Below the pieces are notes generated by a model that saw only the letters and a list, made by a program, of their open reading frames with translations, was not told the DNA's origin and did not search any database. From NCBI RefSeq assembly GCF_001417965.1, contig NW_018384385.1, forward strand, positions 151,482 to 215,481: a stretch of DNA of 64,000 bases, in the 5' to 3' direction. This document shows, one piece after another, positions 11,009-22,643 of the stretch. Numbering within the stretch: the first letter of the stretch is position 1; every line of letters starts with the position of its first letter. This DNA is from Exaiptasia diaphana. Its lineage: Eukaryota; Cnidaria; Anthozoa; Actiniaria; Aiptasiidae. The translations under genes were made by a program, and so were the position numbers.

Positions 11009-14000
11009 ATGGTAAGCCATGTTGGATTTGTGAACTTCATTTCGTTGAAGTTCTTTTAGTAATTTATACCTCTCCTTTATCCCAGTGAAGCAGGATTTCG
11101 ATACGGTAACAAACGATAACTAACCAAGGTCCTTTGTGTGCAGTTTCAGGGTAGTCCAAGACATAGTAATGGCGAAAGAAAGCACAAAGAACGATGGCGC
11201 GTGAAGCGGACACCGCCATGCAAGCAATGGAATTTTGAACAATATTCTCTTTTAGGTTTCCCAAAAATTGCTCGAAAGTTCTAGTTAAAAAGTATTATAC
11301 ACATGCTGTGGAAGTGTATAAATTGACGAGAGATACTTCTTAAAGGATTACTGTTGAAAACGAAAGACTCTTTGAGTAAGTTGACTCGATTTGTAAGCGG
11401 AGTATCGGTCCACGTCGCTCAAATAAACGAGCGAACAAAACGATGACTGCAAATTTCGTGTCTCATAGGGGGATTTTCATTCTTACCCAAATCCACATTA
11501 TGAAAAGTAGAAGTCAAATAAGCAGTCTGAAATAAAGACTGTCAAATATAAGGACCATGAGGCAAAGCATGCTAAATCGGACACCAGACCTAAGATACCG
11601 AAGCTGGAAGAGAGTGCGATGGTTGGAGAGAGAGGTCGGGGATTTGCGACTCTTGGTCAATGATAATTAATGTAGACAATTTTTGATTTGTTTTCTTTCC
11701 CAAAAGATTTAAAGAAGTTTGAATATGTCGTAGAGGCTGCAGTATACGAGTGATAGAATCACACCCGATGGGTCGGTGTCGTCGAAGCTTTGTAATTCGA
11801 CGCGGAATGGCGCTCACACGAAAATAGGATAAAATAATGGATTATGTTGAACAGTCTAAGTGTTTTTAACCGATAAAGCACTGATTATTGAGGGTTTTAG
11901 GTGTAGAAAAGAAAATTCTGCGTTTCTGGGCAAGGTCATTAATTATTCATAGTTTTATGCAATCAACATGGCATTTTTGCCCAATGAAATGTATCTTTTT
12001 ATCGAAGTTTTTGCTGATTACTACTTTTTGATAAAATAACATTTGAGAAAAATTGTGTTTTTTGTTTGATTTTGTATGTCAATCGATTTCTGCTGAATTA
12101 TTAGAATTTGATATTGAAATATATAATTTAAAATTCCTAGTTTTGTTGGTACTTATGCTTTTCCTCATGGTCTATCATAGAATCCTAACAAATTTTAATG
12201 CTGAAAGCCCCTAAAGTATCGAGCTATGGGTGACTTTTTTCCAAAGTGACTACACCCATAAGTGTTATCTGGAAGTGTCGCATCTCTATCCCTTTCAATG
12301 TAACTTTCCAATGTAACTTTCCAAATGAAACAATTATATAAAAGGGTTGATCTCGATCAATTCTTATTCCCAGAAACAGTTTTCACTTTTCAACTATAAA
12401 TTAATAACCAATTAATCAGAACCATTACACTCACAGAAGAACAGTTTTACAATATGAAGCCATAGCAAAGAAAAATCAATGAAAAATAGCTAAAATGTAG
12501 CTTTGATTGTAGGAGAACAAGCATTTTGTTTATTAAGGTCATCCATTGGGCTTTGCACAATGAAAATAGTTACCAAAAAAACAATGTTTGGGATAGCATT
12601 TTGTAATTTACTACATCTTTGAACTAACAGTATGCAAACTCAACTAAATTTGTTCACAATCCTTTGCCGATTTTTTACAGTAGAATTTCATTTATATGCA
12701 ATGAATGCAGTCTTATATTTTATTATTTCCTTTGTTATCAACTTGCTAAGAATTGAAACTGGCTCATAAACTGCACAAAGATGTGTTTTTAAGGTTTCCA
12801 CTGTTCTCGTTTGTCTATAACTATACTAAAATAAGTGCAGTATTTATGTTTTCTTCATGCCCACACAATTCCAAAATTATTTCATTAACATACAAAAATA
12901 TTTATGAAAGATTTAATAAAATTCATAATGTGTACATGTATCATAAACTGGGTAATAACCAGTGTTCAATTTTATTTGCAGGAGTGAAAAGTAAAGCTTC
13001 TAATCATGGTAATAATTACATAGAATTATTTCCAAGTATTTTTTACTAGATGTTGTATTTCAATCAATATCTTTGATTAAATTAAGCAATCGAAAGTCAG
13101 CATTATGACTTCATTGCAGTTGAACAATTTCTCTAGTGTGAGAAAACTGATGATATTTCTTGATAAACGCTCCTTATTATGTCTTTAGCAAAACGTTTAC
13201 AGTATTAGTAATCTGAATGACATAACTATTTTGATAGGGTACGTCTGGTGGTGAGCCTAAGACATTACTCAATGCCCTCAAACCAATGCTTGGACCATCG
13301 GGGGATATCAAGTCTCCCCAAGAAGTAGTGAGAGTTGTTAGGTAAGTTAAATGTAGATGCTTATCACTTGTTTGTATATAGCAAAAGTGTTGTCTTATAG
13401 TTAATATCATCAGATATTGTGTGATTTCTGGTTTGATAGTCAGTTAAGTGGTTTTTATTTTATTTCAGTTTGATGCGTGATGCGGAGAAACTGATGAGTC
13501 GATGTGTTTATCTTAACATTCTCAAATCAACAATCATAATGTCACATGAAAATGAAAAATCTACTGAGACTCTTGAAAAGTAAGTAAACTGAACAAACAC
13601 AAAGAACTTTGTTTTGCAAAGCCACATTCAGTATTCCTGATCATAATCCATTTTTTTAGATTTGTGTCAATTGGAGGATGGGCAGTATTGAATAAATGGT
13701 TATCTGATGGTAAAAAGACTGAGAATTTCTCCATCATCATTGAACTCTTGGAGGTTTGTCTGCTTGCTACAATGCATTGTATAAGGTTTAGGCTTTTATG
13801 CTTCATAGATTCATTTAAGCTAAATCTGGCAGATATATGTTATACAGGCATGTCGGAATTTTGTGCGAAAAAAATCAAAATTATGTGGTATTTTTTCCCA
13901 ATATCATGCAGAGAAAAGAGTAAATTATGTGGAAATTATGCAGCATGACGTCATCGAAAGAAAGGGAAAAAATCTGGGAAATTTTACATATTTTTAGGCT

Positions 14001-17000
14001 ATTGTGTTGTTGTTTTTTATGTAAAACTATGGTTTTATCTTTCGTTACAAAACATTGAAAGCAGTACCAACCAAAGGAAAGTTTTTTAAGGACTTTTTCA
14101 GTTCTCGTGCTGTTCTCACTTTCCATACACCATCTTGGAATTTGTCAGTGTCCAGACTCTTTTCTGATGAGATTTGAACGCCTGGTCATTTGTGAAGACC
14201 ACAAAAACAAAACTATATATTCGGAATGTTAGGAAGCGATTTTTGAGCAAAAACAGTCAAGGAACCACAAAAAACATCAGTAGAAGGCAAGTCATCTAGG
14301 AAAATTGTATAAAATGGAAAAAGAATCATGAATTATGTGCGATTAAGCGTGATTTGGTAAATTGTGCAGAAAGAGAGCAATTATGCGTGTTCACATCTGC
14401 GCAAAATTCCAACATGCCTGGTTATAGCAACTATTTGTTATGCCATAGTTTACTAAAGTTTGCAAATCCCAGTAACCATTATGCAACTAAGTATTACTGT
14501 TACTATTTCATTACTTTGTGTATAGATTCTAAAAGATCTTCCAATATCTATTGACACCCTCAAGCAGGTAACAAAACATGTTGCAAATAACATTTTGATA
14601 CATCAAACAAATTATGATTATTCCAAGAAGAGTAACAAATGCCATTTTCTTTTTATAGGGTAATACAGGAAAAATAGTCAAGTATTTGACAAAAGTAGAT
14701 AATAATGGTAAGGAAAAAGTACAGTTCACAGTGTCTCTTTAAAAATAACAGTGATAGAAGTGCGCTTTATTTTCATTTTTTATTACAAGATGTCAAAAGG
14801 ATGTCAACAAGTATACTGAAGCAATGGATGTCTTTAGTAAGACATAAATCAGGTAAAAAAAGCTTTCACTGTTCATCATTAGTTGTATTGTCACTATAAC
14901 GTATTCAATATGCTGTTTGTTTAGCCATACCTGAAGGACAAAAACCATCAGAAAAGTTCAAGCAAAATGGTGATAGTTTAGAGATAAGTTCACATGGCTC
15001 TGATAGTCCAACAGACCTGGCATCAGCTAAAGCAGGTATGTATGCAGGTATGCTTGTTTCATGGTATTACTAAATCAGATTAATTTATGATATCATTGTT
15101 TGCAGATGACCTGAAATCTTCCAAGAGGCAAAGGTTAGCACATTTGAGGCACTATACTACATTGGAATAGACTTGATTCACATAGTNAATGGTAATAAAT
15201 GTAATTGTGATATATTTGTCTTAATGATGCTGGTTATGATTTCAGAGATGTTGATGGAACTGCAGGCATACCTGAGAAAAAAATAAAACAAAATGATGGG
15301 AAGCACAAGATGAAGAAAGAGAGCAAAGGTAAACTGAGCTTTAATTGTGATGAAGATTTGGAAAGATATTATGTGTGGTATTCCTGTGTACACATATATT
15401 GAGACCATTAAGCATTATGTTGCACACAGAAATCCCAAGTCAGTAAATGAGAAAGGCAGTAGACTTAGTAAAGATGTCATAGTCACAATTTTACAGGTTC
15501 ATCAGGCATTTTTAAAATAATTTGATATATTTTTTTTATTTAGTTGTGGCCATTGAAAGTGCTGGTTTCATGAATGCGCTGACAACTGCCTCTGCACCAG
15601 CGCCAATCAAGAAAAGAAAGCGTCCTGCTTCTACGTCTCAAAAGGTTTGCGTTTCAATATTATTAGAAATAGTTCTCATATACTTGATTAATACAGTTGA
15701 TTTATTGGGATTAAAGTTATTTAAAAAAATGTCTTGAAGATTCTTATTTTCCATTTTGTACTTTAGACAACTACTAGTAATACAACAACAACTACTACAG
15801 CAACTAGTCCTGCTGGCAAGGTAATAATCACAGCAAAACACTATTATTATATCTTGTGGCAAGATTCAGTTTACAAATCTAGCCTCAATTTGTATGTAAA
15901 ATGGAGCCTCTACGTTTTAAAGTTATAAATAAAATAAAGTCTTGCATGTTGTATTAGTGTTTCTGTTGTAATAATGTATTACACAACCATACAAATAAAA
16001 CAATTTGTTTATTGTAGTCAAGTTATTCTGGTCTTCTGGATGAAATCATGAGCAATCAATCACAAACTCATGGTTTTGAAGAAAGAGAAAAACCCAAAGT
16101 TAAAGCTATTGAAGATATTAATGAAAAGTCGTCACCAATAGGCTCACCACAAAACAATGTTCCTGGTAAGGGCATGATACATCTTGAAGTGATAACATTC
16201 ATATAGTCTCCTATCAAGAGGTTTTGTGGCATTTTGTAGACAGTAGCCTGGTCGGGTAGTTAGTACTGCATGGTGTTAATTGCCTGGACAGTTAGATATT
16301 TTGAAACTATTTCCTGGCCAGCTAAATACTGATGGTGTTTATGATTTGTCTTCAGCTGGTGATGCAGCAGACTTTTCAAAGGATTCTGAGGTGAGAACTA
16401 CTGTGGTGTTAGAACTTATTCTTACAGTGTGTATAATATTCAATACACTCTAGATTAATAGTACTCAAAAATGACTGTTTTTACATTTGACTAGAATGGA
16501 GATAAAGACAAAACTATAGAATCAAGTGAGTATTTGTTGTATTTTTTAAATAAAATGTGGTGTATTTTATGTAATATATACAATATGAGCGGGCGATCTG
16601 TATGAGGATTTAAAACAGCGAGCTGAAAGCGAGCTGTTTTAAATCCTCATACAGATCGCACGCGAATATTGTATATTACTTATGAAACGTTAAGGTAAAT
16701 TAGCTCAGGTTTTAAAGAAACTTTTGAAAAAAAATTCAATCTGACTGAGAAAATCAGAGTAAAAGTTTATGCAAATGAACAAGAAATNTNTATGTNATAT
16801 ACAACNNTCTTCATGGGCTATGATTTCTATTGTGTTTTGCCTTATGAATATTAATGAGTTTTATAAGTTGTACAATGTGTGCTATGTAATATACTAGTTC
16901 TTGTTGTCCTGCAATAGGTACATTTTTTTATTGCTGTCACTATTTTCCTACCTATCTTATAACCATAATATGTTGGTTTTCAGATTCTTCTACTCCGTCC

Positions 17001-19959
17001 ACTGTGATAACAGAGGATGTTGCTGATGTTGAACCACCAGCAAAGAAACCCAACAAAAAAGGAATGTTTGTAACCTGGGCAGAGGACAGCAAACTAGCTT
17101 CTTATCACTACTTTGAGATGGATGAAGATGAACGAGGTACATTCCCTTCAATAAAACAATCCATGCTTATTATGTTTTACTGCTCTAACAGTTGTGTAGC
17201 ATTGCCGTCGATAACACCGCACTTTTGTAGATCCTCTAACAGGACTACAAATGTAAACCTTCACTTTCTTTTGCAGCAACAATACGACATCCTATCAACT
17301 TTATAAATGCTGCACACAATGAAATGATGAATGAAAGACTGGTAATAAACTAGTTCATGTATATTAGTGTTTAATGGGTTGAATTAATCAGTTATGTATT
17401 AATTTTTCTGATCAGTTACTTGAAAAAGCCAAAAGACTAAACGAAGACAAAATGCTGGAAAAAGTCAAGGTAAATTTTAAGTTCTATAATGTTTCAATAT
17501 GTTGCTTTGTTTATTTCTGCTTATCTTTGTTCTTTATATAATGCACAGTGGTATAAACCTAAAGAAATAAAAGGATTAACAATTACAGTTGACTATGGAA
17601 GTAAAAGTGAAGAGAAAAAAATTCAGGTTTGTAAGATTCATAATGATTCTTCAGTGAAGTATTACTACCTCATCTTGGTGCTTCTTGGTATACTTCTTAA
17701 ACTATTTTAAATAATAATTGATTTGTCATCACAGAAAGAAAGAGAGTCAAGTGTCCTTGCTGATATTTTCTTCTCAAAATCAAGGTAACAATTTATATCA
17801 AAATTTCATAATAAACATGTTTTTTAGCGTATGTTTTTGTTTTTAAAGTACCTACAATATGGATCTAGAGTCAATTTCGTATGAGTGGGAAATATACGGT
17901 AGAAATTACCGCACGGTTACCGCACAGTTACCGGACCTGGCCTGCACAATTTTTGTGAAGCAATGAGACACTAGAATTTGGTTACAGTACAATTACGGTT
18001 ACAGTACAGCACCATCCATTTCCCACTCATACGAAATTAACTCTATTTAAATTTCTTTTCTCAGTTTACCAGACAGTCCAGCAGAACCTGACATGGAGCA
18101 TGAAAAACAAGTAACTGGGGAGCCTAAAGTTATTCCACATGATGAGGTACTGTCGTCATGGTAATTGCTGTCAATCAACCATTGGCTTTGGTCTTTGACA
18201 TTCTTTTTTCATTTATTTTAGAAAGGGACAACACATCCAGTACCTAAGCAGGCAGCCACACCTCCTTCTACCACATCTCAGGTTCAGCTTCCTGCAGCTC
18301 TGGCATCTTTGTTTTCTTCAACACCAGGTAAACTAGATAAAAATGTCAATATGATATGGTATTTTTATAATCAGTTTAGTATGTATTATGTGAGTGAAAT
18401 ATTATTGAATATTGAAATCAGAGCAGTTGTACAAAGCGTCATTAGCACTATACATGATGTGTAATTTTATCCAGTTGATAACCACAACTGGACCTGCCAA
18501 AATAATGTTCATGCATATATCATACAATACATGTGCCTGAAAGAGCTTCCAGTACCTCTCGGCTTGGAGTTAAGATGCATCAATCAATTTGACCCCTCCC
18601 CCCACCCCCTCTGGATAATACTGGGGGAATTAACATTACAACAATGCTCAAGTCCAAGCATTTCCCAGCCCCTAGAGGTCAAGGTTTTGATTGTTTGATG
18701 CATAAACCAGCCTAGTTTATCCTACGTGATGTGTAAGGCTCAGTTTATTGTGTCTGCAATGGTTGTACTGTATATAAATTACATCAGTGTTTCTTATTTC
18801 AGGTTCTGGTGCACCAGCTACAGGTCCTACACCTTCAGGTAATCCTCACGTTGCATCTATTGCTGCATGTTATATTCACGTTTTCTCATGACTTAAACTT
18901 TTTTTCAGATCCTGTGTCAGTACAATCTCTTTTGGATAAAATCATGGTAAGCTTTAGATCCAACAGCTTTTTTTAACAATCACATTTCACAGTATCAAAT
19001 AATAGTGATTCACTTTGAAATAACACTAAAATGTCTCTTTTAAGATTATAAGGTTATTTATGTTCTGTACATGTGACATGTTTTTATCGTTTTAGTCTAA
19101 AAGTGGGAGTGGTCAACCACTGAATCAATTGCTATCAAGTGTAAAGCAACAACAAATGCAGCAACAACAACAACAACAACAACAGCAACAACAAGATGGT
19201 CAGCTTCCCAATTCTCTTAAAAATATTCTTGAACCAATACAAGGAAAACCAAGACCTGGACATCCTGGAATGGGACTTCTTGGAATTGGTATGGAATACT
19301 TGGCATGCCTCATTCTGCTATTTCTCTTTACTGGTATCTTTTCTGATATGAGTTACTTCCATGTTAAAAATGTTTGTGTGTTTCAGGCCCAGGTGATGTG
19401 GGGCCTCCAATGGCGCAGTTTGGACCAAGAGGACCTCACTTCCGTCCAGAACATCGTCCTAGGTTCCAGGGTCCTGGTGGTCCACGGCCAAATCAAATGC
19501 CTATTGGACCAGATGGACCAATCAGAGGTCCAATGCATCCAAGAATGGGTGGTCCAAGACCTCTTCTGCCGGAAATGGTAAAAACAAAACATTTTCTCAT
19601 ATGAAGGACAACGAAGGACAGCTTCCTAATTCTTAATTTTCTCATATTTTGCATAGTGTCCACTATCATCCAATTATGAAGCCAAAATACTTTCTTACCT
19701 GATTGAGTTTTGCTTTTTTTATTAACAGAAAAATCGCGACGAATTTGGCGATGAAATGCACGAAGGAATGGAAGGAGAGGATGTCATGGGTCCGAACATG
19801 CGTGGTAGAGGGCGAGGAATGCCACGTGGTCGAGGGCGTGGTCGTGGCAGGGGTCGAGGAACGCCTCCAGTGTGTCGTCATTTCGTCTCCCCAAGGGGCT
19901 GTCTACGGGGAGATTCTTGTATTTTTCTACATCCGGGAGTAAACGGTCCACCTTTATAG
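11009..19959 (+). CDS. PPP1R10: PNUTS, PP1 nuclear targeting subunit (PPP1R10)
   Basis: PNUTS recruits protein phosphatase 1 to chromatin and RNA polymerase II (PTW/PP1 complex). 27 coding exons: 11009-11011 (ATG only), 13238-13341, 13469-13579, 13660-13753, 14526-14567, 14659-14707, 14790-14852, 14925-15035, 15106-15133, 15246-15328, 15544-15644, 15767-15820, 16018-16165, 16356-16390, 16495-16525, 16984-17136, 17277-17341, 17416-17469, 17549-17626, 17735-17784, 18065-18146, 18222-18327, 18803-18838, 18909-18946, 19096-19288, 19387-19577, 19729-19959; 777 residues, always in frame. Domains: N-terminal TFIIS-N/LW domain ([25 protein letters not shown]); the AGFMNAL-IKKRKR segment; PP1 docking FVTW at 381-384 with [20 protein letters not shown]; a poly-Q run (about 590-611); Gly/Pro/Arg-rich RGRG repeats; and a C-terminal CCCH zinc finger (C750, C759, C765, H769) ending PGVNGPPL, as in human. 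Human PNUTS is 940 residues; the difference is in low-complexity regions. Confidence 0.94.
11012..13237 (+). other. PNUTS intron 1, 2.2 kb
   Basis: Separates the ATG-only first coding exon from the rest of PNUTS. It is AT-rich with no recognisable gene. A short duplication (AATGTAACTTTCC, twice near 12298-12324) is the only internal repeat noted. Confidence 0.5.
13839..14426. mobile_element. Non-autonomous hAT-like DNA element in PNUTS intron 4
   Basis: Terminal inverted repeats of about 23 nt with 3 mismatches, consensus CAGGCATGTYGGAATTTTG, at 13845 and ending at 14420. They enclose 576 bp with no transposase frame. GTTATA direct repeats (13839-13844 and 14421-14426) flank it as a target duplication. 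The CAGG start and short duplication suggest the hAT group (normally 8 bp, so two bases may have diverged); assignment is by inference. Confidence 0.6.
16571..16679. mobile_element. Foldback/MITE element in PNUTS intron 15
   Basis: Perfect 27-nt inverted arms (16593-16619 and 16633-16659) around a 13-nt centre, with outer arms that also match (ATATACAATAT on both sides, ends near 16571 and 16679). The arm core includes GCGATCTGTATGAGGATTTA. No clear target duplication was found. Ambiguous bases (N) at 16788-16807 lie just downstream. Confidence 0.55.
17866..18044. mobile_element. MITE with 28-bp terminal inverted repeats, PNUTS intron 20
   Basis: Inverted repeats starting TAGAGTCAATTTCGTATGAG at 17866-17893 and 18018-18044 differ by about one base over 27 nt. 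The 179-bp element contains short internal repeats (GGTTACAGTAC twice; several GGTTAC/CGGTTAC blocks) and no coding capacity. It is a non-autonomous DNA transposon; I cannot name the family and see no clean target duplication. Confidence 0.65.
18575..18703. repeat. Imperfect foldback repeat in PNUTS intron 22
   Basis: ATGCATCAATCAA at 18575 is mirrored by TTGATTGTTTGATGCAT at 18687-18703, with partial pairing continuing inward (TTTGACCCCT against AGGTCAA). It could be a decayed MITE. No target duplication was found. Confidence 0.35.
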
Positions 19960-21506
19960 TATTTGTGTACATAGACAATTTTAATATAACAAATGTACAA
20001 AGAGACTTTTGTATAAAATATACCATAATTTCATAGTATGAACAGTGTGACTGATGACGTAAAGTCAATGGAATTAGGGTCCCGTATAACGTAAACTTGT
20101 GGGGGAAGCATCAACATAAGAACCTAATCCTTAGATACATAGTGTGAGATGTCGTTACGATTTTTAATAAGATTCGAAAAAAGCAAAGAAAACAGTAGGT
20201 AACAGCAGCACAACTGATACGCTTCGTTTCGACTCTGATATTTGGAATTCTCCATTGCAGACGTTAATAGTATGGAAGGTGTGACCGATGTTTGCAAAGG
20301 ATGATAGTTTATATTTGAATGATGAACGAATGTTCAAAACAAAATTAATGTATTTACGACAAAACACACTGTAAGGCGCTACCATTCCAGATGCCTGAAT
20401 GACCTGAATCGATTTATTTGTAGTAGAATGAGATCGAAAGGGGGTATTTTACTAGTATTATGACTTTTATTTTGCCGTTTCCTGGGTATCTTATTAGTCT
20501 TAGTTTCTGTTTTCGGTGCTTTTCATCGACGACAAATATACATACAAGATATTACGCAGATCTCAGTCCACGTGGAGGATAAAATGCGTTGACGTTCCAA
20601 CGAAAGTCTGCAGGGCTCGGACACCTTTACACTGAGCACTGATTCATTGACACAAAATCCAGGAAAGCCGTCACGGAATCGGTGCACAAACTGAACAGGA
20701 AATCGTACTTCTAGTTGTTAGTATCAATGGAAATGCTGTTGAAGTAACAGAAACTCAATTATATTTTTAACTGAATTATTTCAGATCACGTATATTTCAA
20801 TATCTACTTCATTTCTGGCGCTGGGATGAAACATTTCATTCACAGCATTTGTGATTTTAGTGGTAAAAACTCAAATCTGAGTGACAACATTGACTTTTTT
20901 AATCACATCTATATGAACATAAAAACTTGAAGTATGTTCTTCAGATGAGTATTTGTGTCTATGAAAACGTTCGCTGTTTTTTTTTACATATGGTCAATTG
21001 GTTTTCGTAGGTATAATTAGTATTGTGAGGATAATAATTACACCTTGATAATCATAGAATAATACCTCTTCATAAATTGATCACCTGCAAAATATCACCA
21101 GCCAGGAGATACTGTCATACATCGAGAACAGGCTTCGAGTCGGAATATGGGCGGATCCAGATAAGGGAGGGGTGTGACGACCTAAGAAATCCTAGTTCAA
21201 TTGCAAAAGAATCATAGTTACAAGTTTAAAAAACATAGTCTGAAAGAGTGTGGTTAGAAATCGATTTGTTGCGTTGAGTTGGATTCGTCCTCGACAAAAC
21301 ATATGCCAACTCGACTCCGTTTTTATAGCACTTTAATAACATATGATTTGATTGTCATAACTTTGATAAAAAACAGATTAATCTCCTCTGTAATAGTCAT
21401 AAATATAGCGATACTCACTGTGACGTAAGCCTTTGTTATTCATGTGCCAACCAGAAGACGATTGGCTGTTAGAAAAAAAAAGCGACTCGTGAAAAGCATT
21501 CTGATC

Positions 21507-21525
21507 ATGGCTGCACAACATAAGA
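21507..21525 (+). other. Candidate alternative first exon of stomatin A
   Basis: ATGGCTGCACAACATAAGA followed by a GTGAGT donor. It ends in phase 1, as stomatin A exon 1 does, so splicing to 24555 would keep the frame (MAAQHKN then EPDRGLCYY). A reversed CCAAT box (ATTGGC) lies about 40 bp upstream. Supported only by phase and splice signal. Confidence 0.25.
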
Positions 21526-21780
21526 GTGAGTTTGTTGATAAGCATCGAGTATCGCTATATCTTCAGCTATCTTGGAGAATAGAGGGGTTCATAGTGATCA
21601 ACTTTTATTGCAATAAATCGTATTTACAGAAACAAGTTGTTTGTTTTCTGCTGTACATGCGCTCCTGCATGGAAAGTCTAATATTGAACATAGGGGGTCC
21701 GCTAGCCTTAGGCTTAATCTTTTTTCTTTCTTTTTGCGAACAGGGGGTCGCGCTTAGTCTCTACCCTTCGACCTTTCCGG

Positions 21781-21838
21781 CATGGGTGACCCTACTAGGA
21801 ATATACCCCAGCTGAAATAGCTCTAGGGGTCACTCATG
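21781..21838. other. 58-nt hairpin, possible structured RNA or decayed foldback
   Basis: CATGGGTGACCCT at the left pairs with AGGGGTCACTCATG at the right (one bulge, one G-U/mismatch), and AGCT-GAAAT-AGCT forms the centre. The region is GC-richer than its surroundings. It matches no RNA family I can recognise (not 5S, U1-U6, RNase P/MRP or tRNA). Confidence 0.3.
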
Positions 21839-22577
21839 GAAGCACGCAAACTGCCCCACTCACGGTAAGGTGGTGATCGTTTGGTTGCAGAACGCCTAAG
21901 ATTCTCCAATGCGTTGTGAGCTGTGACTTATCAGAAATCCGTCGCTACCAATTTGGGTCAAAAAATAGTCTTCCCTTCGTTTTAATACCACTCGAGCATG
22001 CACGATTTTCAACAAACGTCTGTACTTTATGTACTCCCTCCTTATTGATAAATTTATAACGATATAGAGCTTTTTAAATAGAATCCAAGTGCGCATATTA
22101 AACCAAATAAACAAAACTGACCTTTCAATTCCGCTGAAAAATGGAAATATTTCACGCGCGCAGATGTCTTTTTTTGCCGCGGTGCGGCAAAGGACACCGC
22201 ACAACAATATTACACCATTGTTAATGTTTTGTCTTTTTCTAAATTAATTTAGTGTCATATTATTAATTCAAAAAACGTTACAGACATTAAAAATATGTTC
22301 GCTCATCAGCATAAAGTTCAATATCTTGAAAATAGCCTGGTATGTAAAAAAGCCAATATGCTAAATTTATCTTGAATCTGTAAAGCAAAATTTTGTTAAA
22401 ATATGCAGCAACTGAGTACAATGCTGGCTCCTGAGAAGAGCTAAAAGACCATTGCCTTTAGCATCGACCAAATCGCCCTAGTCAAATCAACAGCAGTAGT
22501 TTTTTTGATCATCCTGTTTTTATATACATTGACGTAATAGTTCCCAGTCCTCCTCCAAAGAAACCTATCTTCCTCGA

Positions 22578-22585
22578 TGACGTCA
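22578..22585. promoter_or_regulatory. Palindromic CRE upstream of stomatin A
   Basis: TGACGTCA, the full palindromic CREB/ATF site, lies 58 bp upstream of the stomatin A start codon. An equivalent site lies at almost the same distance from an upstream stomatin B start (34543-34550). Confidence 0.5.
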
Positions 22586-22643
22586 TACTGTGCCTTATAC
22601 GCAAAGGCACCTCGTCTTTGGATCCACTATAGCCGAAGAAACG

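Larger units (their letters stand above)
19960..22577. other. Intergenic region PNUTS - stomatin A
   Basis: 3' flank of PNUTS followed by spacer. No conserved coding sequence was recognised; open frames here look random. Notable parts are a hairpin at 21781-21838, an ATG-plus-donor site at 21507-21525 that could be an upstream first exon of stomatin A, and a partial GGGCGGATCCAG repeat fragment near 21149. Confidence 0.4.

Noticed and set aside
15426-15466. Extra PNUTS exon after an ACACAG acceptor near 15428
   Set aside because: In the required phase it meets a stop within six codons; joining 15328 to 15544 keeps the frame and restores similarity to human (AGFMNAL, IKKRKR).
19374-19604. Independent Gly/Pro-rich small protein
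   Set aside because: It is PNUTS exon 19387-19577 read past its donor.
21690-21900. Possible 5S rRNA or spliceosomal RNA
   Set aside because: Checked against remembered 5S, U1, U4, U5, RNase P and MRP sequences; none of their conserved boxes are present.
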